64,000 nucleotides of DNA from Planctomyces sp. GTDB lineage: Bacteria; Planctomycetota; Planctomycetia; Planctomycetales; Planctomycetaceae. Under the pieces are notes generated by a model. It was not told the DNA's origin. It did no database searches and worked only from the letters and a program-made list of their open reading frames with translations. Location: the NCBI GenBank assembly GCA_016795105.1, contig JAEUIH010000006.1:174902-238901 (forward strand), in the 5' to 3' direction. This document shows positions 57,434-64,000 of this stretch, one piece after another (position 1 is the first letter of the stretch; each line of letters starts with the position of its first letter). The translations under genes and the position numbers were made by a program.

Positions 57434-59377
57434 ATGAATTTGAATGTGAAAACGATGTTTCGGGCGAGTGTTTTGGGCATTGGATGTTGCTGGATGGCGG
57501 TTGCCGCAGTGTTGGGCGCTGGAAGTTCAGTGATGGCTCAGTCAACGGATGAAGCCAGTGAGAAGAAATCCGGAGACGAAGAATTCAGTCTGATTCAGGA
57601 AGGGACTCGACCTTTAGCCACCGTGACGTTTGCCAGTGCAAACCGGTTTGTGGACGAGGCAAAGTACATTTTTGAAGCATCCGGCAATCCGGATTCGTTC
57701 AAACTTGTGGAAGAGCTGCTGGATTCACGACTCAATGGACTGAAGGGCTTCAATCGAGACAAGCCGTTTGGAATCATGGTTTATTTGCCGGTTGCGATTC
57801 CGCCGCTTCCGGAGTTCATTGCGTTTGTGCCGGTTGATTCTGTCGAGGATGCTCAGAAGCTGATTGAGCAGGCACCGGTTGTCATTCGGAAGGATACAAC
57901 TGAAGAGGGCCGATATGAGATCATTGGCCCGAACCGCACGATTCCGATGATGATGCGAGGCGGGTATGCGTTTATCCCGCTTGGCGACAATCCGTCGCCC
58001 ACGATTCTGGACCGGGAGCTGCCGGAGCCGGATCAGTTGGTGGCCAGTCAGGCTCGGCAGTTTGATGTCTCAATGACTCTGGATATTGCATCGATCCCCG
58101 CCGGGACTCGAGTACTTCTGACAAATCTGATCACTGCCGGCGTATCTTCGCAGCTGCAGCAGCGAGATGATGAGCCGGAAGGTGCTTACAAGATGAGAAG
58201 AGCAGAAGGTGATCGCAGCGTCGCAGCCTTGAAGCAGTTGCTCGAAGAATGTGACCGTATCACCATGGGCGTTGATGTTGTGCAGGACGAACAGGCCGTC
58301 AACTTTGACATGGTTGTGGACGCTGTTGCAGGCACCAAACTGTTCGACGAGATCTTTGATTCCACGACAAAGCCGAGTTACTTCATTCCGCTGTTGAATG
58401 ACGATGCACCGGTCTCATTTTCGATGTCGTCGACCGTGAATGAGCGGGACAAGAACGCGTTTATTGAGATTCTGGACGGGATGAAGATGGAGATTGTCCG
58501 CCAGATTGAAATCAACGATCTGGGGCCGGTTCCTGACAAAGAGGGCGCGATTGGACAGGCACTGACATCACTCCAGAAGACACTCGACGAAGGTCACATG
58601 GACGTGTTTGCTCAGTTTTACAGTGATAAGTCGGATAAGCTTGCCATCGTGGGTGCCATGAGACTTCAGGAAGGTGAAGGAATGGCGGCCGGACTTCAGG
58701 ACTTATTTGGCCGTTTGCAGCACGCGGCGGACATTGAAAAGGCCGGAGAACTGACGGTCGGCTACGGGGAACACCTGGGGATTACGTTTCATCGATTCAC
58801 CTTGAAGGTGCAGCCGCCGCCGGCAACAGAAGTGTTTGGAAGCGATATTGGAATTACGGTCGGAAGCAGTCCGACTGCGATGTGGTGGACGATTGGTGGA
58901 GCCGATTCGTTCGATCAGCTCAAAGCTGTGATGACACAGCTGGACGAAGCTCTGAAGAATCCTCAGGAACGCCAGACACCAGCAAACTTTCGCATCATTG
59001 TGAACATGAACAAGCTGATTGACATGCAGCAGCGTGTGAGCAAATCAATCGAAAGCAGTGCAGGGTTGCGGGCGGAGGGGGGTGAAGCTGCAGCCACTGA
59101 TCAGTCAGCAGACTCTACGGAACCGAAGCCAGCTCCGGCCGAGGTTGCACAGAGTGAAGGTGGAGGTCGAGGCCGTGGAGGTCGCAACGGCGAAGCTGCT
59201 CGTCGGCGTGCACGCGCAGGTCAGATCTTCAGAGACACGATGGCAGAAGGTGACGACCGAATTGAAGTGGATTTTCGGCCAACGGAGACCGGGGGCCGCA
59301 CACGAATCCGGCTTGAAGAAGGATTTGTCAAGATTCTGGGACGGCTGATTGCTGCACAGTTTAGTACTCCGGAATAG
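57434..59377 (+). CDS. Exported protein, unknown function, with RG-rich C-terminal segment
   Basis: A 647-residue protein with a signal peptide (about residues 12-36, VAAVLGAGSSVMAQ). The mature part has mixed alpha/beta character with repeated acidic helices (EDAQKLIEQAPVVIRKDTTEEGRY; AALKQLLEECDRITMG), and a low-complexity stretch near residue 555-605 (AATDQSADSTEPKPAPAEVA then GGGRGRGGRNGEAARRRARAG) before a conserved-looking end (DRIEVDFRPTETGGRTRIRL). I do not recognise a family; it resembles long hypothetical exported proteins of planctomycetes. The start at 57434 has a GAGGG site and is preferred to 57392. It ends with a strong terminator 78 bases downstream. Confidence 0.78.
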   Translation: MNLNVKTMFRASVLGIGCCWMAVAAVLGAGSSVMAQSTDEASEKKSGDEEFSLIQEGTRPLATVTFASANRFVDEAKYIFEASGNPDSFKLVEELLDSRLNGLKGFNRDKPFGIMVYLPVAIPPLPEFIAFVPVDSVEDAQKLIEQAPVVIRKDTTEEGRYEIIGPNRTIPMMMRGGYAFIPLGDNPSPTILDRELPEPDQLVASQARQFDVSMTLDIASIPAGTRVLLTNLITAGVSSQLQQRDDEPEGAYKMRRAEGDRSVAALKQLLEECDRITMGVDVVQDEQAVNFDMVVDAVAGTKLFDEIFDSTTKPSYFIPLLNDDAPVSFSMSSTVNERDKNAFIEILDGMKMEIVRQIEINDLGPVPDKEGAIGQALTSLQKTLDEGHMDVFAQFYSDKSDKLAIVGAMRLQEGEGMAAGLQDLFGRLQHAADIEKAGELTVGYGEHLGITFHRFTLKVQPPPATEVFGSDIGITVGSSPTAMWWTIGGADSFDQLKAVMTQLDEALKNPQERQTPANFRIIVNMNKLIDMQQRVSKSIESSAGLRAEGGEAAATDQSADSTEPKPAPAEVAQSEGGGRGRGGRNGEAARRRARAGQIFRDTMAEGDDRIEVDFRPTETGGRTRIRLEEGFVKILGRLIAAQFSTPE

Positions 59378-59455
59378 CTGAAGTGACAACTGAGCGGAGA
59401 TTGAATTAGCAATTTCCATCAGCAGTAAGACAAGGGATCGTTTCTGAAAACAACT

Positions 59456-59492
59456 AGAGCTGCATCGCTTTCGGCGATGCAGCTCTTTTTTT
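59456..59492 (+). terminator. Rho-independent terminator
   Basis: A perfect 13-pair stem (AGAGCTGCATCGC / GCGATGCAGCTCT) with loop TTTCG is followed by seven T residues. It ends the transcript of the exported protein and rules out a translation start for the TetR gene at the overlapping GTG at 59493. Confidence 0.92.
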
Positions 59493-59600
59493 GTGTCAGA
59501 CTCGACCGATGTTCAATGCTCATGGATTCATGAAGCAGGAAAAACTGATATTTTTCCCCAGCAGAATTGCCGGGAAGGAGTATTCAGAGGGAGTGGAACG

Positions 59601-60332
59601 TTGGGGCTGAGTGCGAAGCAGCAGCAGATCCGTGAGCGAGAGCAGCAGATTATTCGAGTTGCAAGAGCTCAGGTGCTGTCGGAGGGGTACCACGGGTTTG
59701 GACTTGAAGCAATCGCCGTCGAGATTGGTGTTTCGCGGGGGACGTTGTACAACCACTTTTCCTGCAAGGAAGACCTGATTCTGGCAGTTCTGATGGAATC
59801 ACTCGAGCTTCGGCTCGGGTGGGTCCAGCGAGCTGCGTCGTTTCGGGGGACTTCCAGGCAACGAATGACGGCAATTCTGGTTGCCATAGAGCTGTTTGCC
59901 CGGATCCGGACGGACCATTACCGGATTGAGGAAATTGTCAGATCGGGTACAGTTTGGGAGAAGGCGAATTCTGAAAAGCGAATCGCTGCGAGCCATATGA
60001 ATGGTCAGGCAACAGGAATTGTTGCAGGAGTTGTCCGGGACGCGATTGTTCAGGGGGATTTGGAGTTTCCGGCGGATGTGAAGCCGGAAGAATTTGTTTT
60101 CGGCGTATGGTCGCTGATTGAAGGTGGTTTTTCGATACATTCGAATTCGGGCAGACTTTGGCAACCGATGACAAAGCAATCCGGCAGGATTCTGCGATTG
60201 AGTGCCTGGCGACTTCTGGACGGATTTGGCTGGAAACCACTTTCCACGGGTGAAGAATTCTCAGATCAGACGGAATCTATCCTGAAAGAGCTGTTTTCTG
60301 CGGAATTCAGACTCTTGAAGCAGGACTGGTAA
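59601..60332 (+). CDS. TetR-family transcriptional regulator
   Basis: A 243-residue regulator. The N-terminal DNA-binding domain is clear ([20 protein letters not shown], then [20 protein letters not shown] and [11 protein letters not shown]), which is the TetR helix-turn-helix. The C-terminal ligand domain is about 180 residues with a Trp/Gly-rich end and no recognised ligand site. The frame is open back to 59493, but that start lies in the terminator; TTG at 59601 has an AGAGGGAG ribosome site at 59586-59593, at good spacing. Its stop lies one base before the ispG start, so it is probably co-transcribed with that isoprenoid gene. Confidence 0.85.
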   Translation: MGLSAKQQQIREREQQIIRVARAQVLSEGYHGFGLEAIAVEIGVSRGTLYNHFSCKEDLILAVLMESLELRLGWVQRAASFRGTSRQRMTAILVAIELFARIRTDHYRIEEIVRSGTVWEKANSEKRIAASHMNGQATGIVAGVVRDAIVQGDLEFPADVKPEEFVFGVWSLIEGGFSIHSNSGRLWQPMTKQSGRILRLSAWRLLDGFGWKPLSTGEEFSDQTESILKELFSAEFRLLKQDW

Positions 60333-60354
60333 GTTGAAACAGGACTGGGTAAAG
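60315..60354. repeat. 19-base tandem duplication at the TetR/ispG junction
   Basis: TTGAAGCAGGACTGGTAAG (60315-60333) is followed at once by TTGAAACAGGACTGGGTAAAG (60334-60354). The first unit encodes the last residues of the TetR protein and its TAA stop; the second begins with the TTG taken as the ispG start. The period is 19, as at 7024-7061. Confidence 0.85.
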
Positions 60355-61521
60355 GGTCAGACGGTGATTGAAAGAAATCCGACGCGCAGGGTGCAAATTG
60401 GTTCAACAGCAATTGGCGGAGGTGAGCCGATTGCTGTCCAGTGCATGACAGCTACACGGACTCAGGACATCGACGCGACGGTGCGCCAGATTCAGGATCT
60501 GGTGAATGCCGGAGCGGATGTTGTCCGGGTGGCGATTGACAGCATGAAGGATGCTGAGGCTCTGATGGAAATTCGGAGGCAGGTCAGTGGCAATCTGTCC
60601 GTGGATTTGCAGGAAAATTATCGGTTAGCCGAAGTGATTGCGCCGTATGTCGACAAGATTCGATACAACCCTGGTCATCTCTATCACCATGAGACGTCAA
60701 AGCCATGGCAGCAGAAGGTTGAATACCTTGTTCAGGTCGCCCGAGACCATGATTGTGCCATGAGGATTGGGGTCAACTGTGGGTCGGTTGATCCGGCGGT
60801 GAAATCCAGATTTGCGGAGACGGATTCGATTTCACCGATGCTCGAGAGTGCGTGGGAGCACTGTGAGTTGCTGGATGGACTGGGCTTTGATCGCTACTGC
60901 GTTTCGCTCAAGGACTCGGATCCTCAAAAGGTGATAGACGTCAACCGTCGGTTCGCTGAAAAGCGGCCGGATGTACCAATCCATTTGGGCGTGACAGAAG
61001 CCGGAATGCCGCCGGACGGCATCATTAAGACTCGCATTGCGTTTGAGCAATTGATCAGCCGAGGTGTAGGAGACACAATTCGGGTGTCATTGACCGTTCC
61101 GAACAACCGTAAGCACGAGGAAATTGTCGCCGGGCGAAAAATTCTGGACGACATTGCGAATGGGCGAGTGCGAAGTGTTGTCGACTATGGCCTGAAGACG
61201 CTCAATATTATCAGCTGTCCAAGTTGTTCACGCGTCGAGAACGAAGCGTTTGTGGAGCTGGCCGAACAGGTTCGCGAGATGACTCGATATGCCGAAGATC
61301 ACCGCATCACGATTGCCGTCATGGGTTGTCGGGTGAATGGACCAGGCGAAACAGATGAGGCGGACCTTGGGTTGTGGTGCGGACCGACCCATGTGAATCT
61401 GAAAAAGGGGCCGGAGACACTGGGCGCCTTTCCATACGATCAGATTCTGGATCGGTTGAGACTTGAACTTGATGCTTTGATCGCTCGGAACTCGGCAAAT
61501 CCTGCCGGAACCCGCATGTAG
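60334..61521 (+). CDS. ispG: (E)-4-hydroxy-3-methylbut-2-enyl-diphosphate synthase IspG
   Basis: A 395-residue enzyme of the MEP isoprenoid pathway that reductively opens 2-C-methylerythritol 2,4-cyclodiphosphate with a 4Fe-4S cluster. Visible signatures: [20 protein letters not shown] (about residue 27), [40 protein letters not shown] and the cluster-binding cysteines in [13 protein letters not shown] (about 290) and [11 protein letters not shown] (about 330). Length is that of the bacterial form without the plant-type insertion. The TTG start at 60334 has only a weak AGGA upstream; a GTG at 60364 with an AAAGGG site (MIERNPTRR) is an alternative. It is coupled to the upstream TetR gene by one base. 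Confidence 0.94.
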   Translation: MKQDWVKGQTVIERNPTRRVQIGSTAIGGGEPIAVQCMTATRTQDIDATVRQIQDLVNAGADVVRVAIDSMKDAEALMEIRRQVSGNLSVDLQENYRLAEVIAPYVDKIRYNPGHLYHHETSKPWQQKVEYLVQVARDHDCAMRIGVNCGSVDPAVKSRFAETDSISPMLESAWEHCELLDGLGFDRYCVSLKDSDPQKVIDVNRRFAEKRPDVPIHLGVTEAGMPPDGIIKTRIAFEQLISRGVGDTIRVSLTVPNNRKHEEIVAGRKILDDIANGRVRSVVDYGLKTLNIISCPSCSRVENEAFVELAEQVREMTRYAEDHRITIAVMGCRVNGPGETDEADLGLWCGPTHVNLKKGPETLGAFPYDQILDRLRLELDALIARNSANPAGTRM

Positions 61522-61653
61522 CAATCGGAAATCGTGCGACCTTTCTGAAGTGAGACTCTCTGACTGCAACGATCGTCACGAATTTGACGATCATACCTCA
61601 GGGCGATTTTCTGGCGGCAGACGTCGGATTGCGCACTGGGGGAGGGCAGGCAG

Positions 61654-62052
61654 ATGACCGAAGCCGAAATGATGAATATCGTCAGGGAGAGTCTCAATGA
61701 ACTGCTCCGCTGGGTAGGGTTTGGCACGTTGACCGGGTTAGCCGCAAAGGCGATTATGCCGGGGCGTGACCCCGGAGGAGCCGTAGCGACGATGCTGATG
61801 GGAATTGGTGGCAGCGTCATTGGATGCGGAACCGTTCTCTTCTTCTGGCGAGATGCTTCGATCGACCCCATCAGTGGGAAGGGATTTTTCGCGGCCGTTC
61901 TTGGCGCATTTACGCTGTTGTTCTTCTACAGACTGCTGGCAGGATCGTTTTTTGTTGAAACCAGCTCCGATGAAGACCGCGATATGCATAAGACTCGAAA
62001 GAGGGCTCGCCGACGCAAGCTGGCCGAAGAAATGGTGCGGGACGCGGCCTAG
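61654..62052 (+). CDS. GlsB/YeaQ/YmgE-family membrane protein
   Basis: A 132-residue protein with three membrane helices in its middle (about residues 18-35, 43-62 and 75-93). The glycine-rich block LTGLAAKAIMPGRDPGGAVA followed by MLMGIGGSVIG is the family mark. An extra N-terminal helix and a basic C-terminal tail (HKTRKRARRRKLAEEM) make it longer than E. coli YeaQ (about 82). The start has a GGAGGG region upstream at 61640-61647 (GGGGGAGGGC). Function in the family is poorly known (often called transglycosylase-associated; stress-linked). It precedes the nitroreductase gene by 43 bases. Confidence 0.82.
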   Translation: MTEAEMMNIVRESLNELLRWVGFGTLTGLAAKAIMPGRDPGGAVATMLMGIGGSVIGCGTVLFFWRDASIDPISGKGFFAAVLGAFTLLFFYRLLAGSFFVETSSDEDRDMHKTRKRARRRKLAEEMVRDAA

Positions 62053-62095
62053 AGTTCGGGGTTCGCGGCACGGGGTCCGCGGCAGGAGGTTCAGA

Positions 62096-62761
62096 ATGCA
62101 GTCCACATTTCGCAAGTATTCTGAGCATCGGCGGTGGAGTCGAGCAGAGGAGCATTTTCGGGCAGCCGGCTTTGCGGCACATATGCTCACGCGACGCACG
62201 GTTCGGGACTTTTCTTCGGAACCCGTGGACTCCGAAACGGTTGATGAATGTCTGCGAGTCGCTTTGTCGGCGCCAAGCGGCGCAAACCAACAGCCATGGA
62301 AGTATGTGGTCGTGTCGAATCCGGGGACTCGCAAAGAGCTTCGAGAAGCAGCGGAAGCTGAGGAACGCGAGTTTTATCAGAACAGAGCTCCCGATGAGTG
62401 GCTGAAAGCACTTTCTCCGTTTGGCACAAATTCAGAGAAGCCGTTTCTTGAGACTGCACCCATCGTGATTTGTGTATTTGCTGAGACCTGGGGGCAGATG
62501 CCGGATGGCAGACGCAGAAAGCACTATTATGTGAGCGAGTCCGTAGGGATTTCTGTTGGGTTTCTGCTGGCATCGCTGCACTATGCGGGGCTTGCGACGC
62601 TCACACACACTCCCAGCCCCATGCAGTTTCTGAATCGACTGCTGAAGAGACCAGAGAATGAACGCCCATTTCTGATCGTGGTGGCTGGCTATCCTGCGGA
62701 AGGCTGTCTGGTCCCGGATATCTCGAAACGCAGGATGGACGAAAGCGTGATTCGCATTTGA
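62096..62761 (+). CDS. Nitroreductase-family protein
   Basis: A 221-residue FMN-dependent oxidoreductase of the nitroreductase fold. The N-terminal block RRTVRDFSSEPVDSETV (about residue 33) followed by ALSAPSGANQQPWKYVVVSN is the FMN-binding signature, and GLATLTHTPSPMQFLN plus RPENERPFLIVVAGYPAEGC fit the C-terminal part. The BluB/iodotyrosine-deiodinase group is similar, so the substrate is uncertain. The frame is open back to 61805 across the preceding gene, but the ATG at 62096 has an AGGAGG site at 62084-62089 and homology begins after it. It is the last gene before the repeat cluster. Confidence 0.87.
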   Translation: MQSTFRKYSEHRRWSRAEEHFRAAGFAAHMLTRRTVRDFSSEPVDSETVDECLRVALSAPSGANQQPWKYVVVSNPGTRKELREAAEAEEREFYQNRAPDEWLKALSPFGTNSEKPFLETAPIVICVFAETWGQMPDGRRRKHYYVSESVGISVGFLLASLHYAGLATLTHTPSPMQFLNRLLKRPENERPFLIVVAGYPAEGCLVPDISKRRMDESVIRI

Positions 62762-62775
62762 CCTGGTGCTCTGTG

Positions 62776-63097
62776 GACTACGAACAGTTGAATTCTTTTC
62801 GTGCCGCAAGGTTTTTATGCGGCGAGTTGCACTGCGAGGATGGCGGTGAATTGGTTCCGACTGCATCCAGCGCGTAGCCATGGTGATTGGTAACCACGGA
62901 ATACAGAATCGCATGCAGCGTGATTGGTAACCACGAAAAACACGAATCACACGAAAGAACACAATCGAGTACTAGCGGGATTTTGTCGTGTGTTTCGAGG
63001 TTCAAATGTCAACCCCGCCTGCGATTGGAATTCACAACAACGAACTCTGTCTCTGGGTGTATTCAGTTGGCAAGAGAATTGGGGCAGAAGAATGCCG
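62776..63097 (+). repeat. Composite interspersed repeat (longer copy)
   Basis: This is the counterpart of 18089-18303 in the opposite orientation. It carries an internal duplication of a GTGATTGGTAACCACG unit (62891-62896 region and about 62920-62935), and ends in the GGCAAGAGAATTGGGGCAG arm of the stem-loop module. It contains no gene. The module GTGATTGGTAACCACGAAAA-type is familiar from planctomycete intergenic DNA. Confidence 0.8.
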
Positions 63098-63132
63098 GAC
63101 TCTGCTATTCTCCTGCCCCCATTCTTCTGCCA
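63069..63132. repeat. Stem-loop repeat, copy A
   Basis: The left arm GGCAAGAGAATTGGGGCAG-AAGAATG pairs with a right arm near 63106-63132 (ATTCTCCTGCCCCC-ATTCTTCTGCC) with a few mismatches and a short loop. The translated frames in such units are spurious. Confidence 0.85.
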
Positions 63133-63150
63133 TCTCCCGAACTGCTGAAC

Positions 63151-63308
63151 CCCTGCGATTCTTTCGTGTGGTTCGTGTCTTTAGTGGTTAAATCACCAAC
63201 CCTGCCTGCGATTCGAAGCCGCGTTGTGTTTTCTCTGCGTCTTTGCGCCTCCGCGTCTCTGCGTTCCCTTTTCCCGAAACGTTGCGGATCATTGTCTTGA
63301 GTTCAGAT
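63151..63308. repeat. Direct repeat, copy 1 (158 bases)
   Basis: Identical, as far as read by eye, to 63843-64000 with a constant offset of 692. It begins CCCTGCGATTCTTTCGTGTG and ends GAGTTCAGAT. The second copy runs off the window, so the true repeat may be longer. Confidence 0.88.
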
Positions 63309-63422
63309 TCAGGCATATCGCCGTGACTCAAAAATTGAACGCAGAGACGCAGAGGCGCAGAGACGCAAAGAATCACACAGGTTGGTTGGTAACCACGAAA
63401 GACACGAACCACACGAAAAAGC
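63161..63422. repeat. Large inverted repeat with about 90-100-base arms
   Basis: 63161-63266 recurs, reverse-complemented and somewhat shortened, at about 63337-63422. The arms contain the modules TTCGTGTGGTTCGTGTCTTT and CTCTGCGTCTTTGCGCCTCC. The spacer is about 70 bases. In the right arm the sequence is closer to the module form of other copies (GGTTGGTAACCACGAAAGAC). Confidence 0.75.
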
Positions 63423-63494
63423 ACAATCGGGCACTTCCGTGATTCTTCCATCTTCTGCGCGTCTTCCGTGGTCAAGAGGCTTGTGTTCTCAGAT

Positions 63495-63557
63495 GGCAAG
63501 AGAATTGGGGCAGAAGAATGCTGGACTCTGCCATTCTCCTGCCCCCATTCTTCTGCC
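63495..63557. repeat. Stem-loop repeat, copy B
   Basis: The same module as copy A: GGCAAGAGAATTGGGGCAGA, then a loop, then CATTCTCCTGCCCCC and ATTCTTCTGCC. Confidence 0.85.
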
Positions 63558-63583
63558 AACGAACGAACCGCTGCGTTGAGCCC

Positions 63584-63690
63584 GATTCCCTCTGTGTCTT
63601 TGTGCCTCCGTGCGCCAAATCCGAATCCTCAGGCGTTCTGGCCAGGCATGTAATTTGGCGCACAAAGGCACGGAGTCACGGAGGGGAATC
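63584..63690. repeat. Inverted repeat with 37-base arms
   Basis: Left arm 63584-63620 and right arm 63653-63690 are imperfect reverse complements (core GTGCGCCAAAT/ATTTGGCGCAC is perfect; the outer part GATTCCCTCTGTG pairs with CACGGAGGGGAATC). The loop is about 32 bases. Confidence 0.75.
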
Positions 63691-63746
63691 GCAGGGATGG
63701 GAATTCGATTGCGAGTGATGACCTCTGTGCTGAACATGAGCATGAT

Positions 63747-63823
63747 GGCAAGAGAATTGGGGCAGGAGAATGCGGAACTCAACCATTCTTCTGCCACCAT
63801 TCTTCTGCCACCATTCTCCTGCC
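63747..63823. repeat. Stem-loop repeat, copy C with triplicated right arm
   Basis: The left arm is as in copies A and B (GGCAAGAGAATTGGGGCAGG). The right arm is expanded to three tandem units of CCATTCTTCTGCCA or CCATTCTCCTGCCA. Confidence 0.85.
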
Positions 63824-63842
63824 ATATCCCGAACTCTTAACC

Positions 63843-64000
63843 CCCTGCGATTCTTTCGTGTGGTTCGTGTCTTTAGTGGTTAAATCACCAACCCTGCCTG
63901 CGATTCGAAGCCGCGTTGTGTTTTCTCTGCGTCTTTGCGCCTCCGCGTCTCTGCGTTCCCTTTTCCCGAAACGTTGCGGATCATTGTCTTGAGTTCAGAT
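63843..64000. repeat. Direct repeat, copy 2, cut by the window edge
   Basis: The second copy of the 158-base repeat at 63151-63308. It reaches the last base of the window, so its right end is unknown. Confidence 0.88.

Noticed and set aside
61571..61592. Hairpin GATCGTCA/TGACGATC after ispG
   Set aside because: No T-tract follows and the stem is only eight pairs, so it is too weak to call a terminator.
62887..63840. Several frames of 60-140 codons in the repeat cluster (for example peptides with ELGQENA)
   Set aside because: They are translations of the repeat modules and recur with the repeats in several frames and both strands.
62762..64000. CRISPR array
   Set aside because: Repeats are not evenly spaced, units are of differing types and no spacers of uniform length or cas genes are present.

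Overview
The window looks like a chromosome segment of a Planctomycetota bacterium (moderate GC by eye). The evidence is in the genes: a DUF1559-type protein with a prepilin N-terminus, a giant surface protein with an LEPR-XLL-like N-terminal motif and a DUF4347-like domain, HEAT-repeat paralogs with signal peptides, a large inverse-autotransporter-like protein, and a split nuo cluster. Assignment to a genus is not possible from the sequence alone. Starts were moved inward where the longest open frame overlapped another gene or a terminator, or had no plausible ribosome site.

Layout. 1-804: no recognisable gene. 805-8644: an MFS transporter, a DEAD-box RNA helicase with a small membrane protein, a leftward truC-DUF58-endonuclease/exonuclease/phosphatase operon, and a LuxR-type regulator. 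8632-17858: a leftward five-gene operon of a large membrane-anchored protein, ABC ATPase, duplicated ABC-2 permease and two tandem HEAT-repeat paralogs. 18089-18303: an interspersed composite repeat. 18595-27918: a lipoprotein, then a leftward nuoH-J-K-L-M-N cluster (no nuoI and none of nuoA-G) ending in a small helical protein. 28246-36625: mnmA, a pilin-like DUF1559 gene behind a sigma-54-like site, a tiny lipoprotein, an SDR dehydrogenase, a possible small RNA or attenuator, a CrtI-like FAD oxidoreductase and a hybrid histidine kinase. 36684-48358: a giant surface protein, divergent from a TolC-like outer-membrane gene that is followed one base later by a short SecA-like ATPase. 48362-56865: a possible SPOR-domain protein, mfd and the inverse-autotransporter-like protein. 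57434-62761: an exported protein of unknown function, a TetR regulator directly upstream of ispG, a GlsB/YeaQ-type membrane protein and a nitroreductase. 62762-64000: a gene-free cluster of nested direct and inverted repeats.

The most unusual locus is the giant DUF4347/LEPR-XLL-like protein with the TolC-like plus truncated SecA-like pair. It has no ABC exporter or HlyD adaptor beside it, so a SecA-related ATPase may power or assist a TolC-linked route for the giant protein. This is inference. The second notable theme is the repeat family: one multi-module element occurs as colinear, diverged copies in opposite orientation about 45 kb apart, and its modules are piled up at the right edge of the window.
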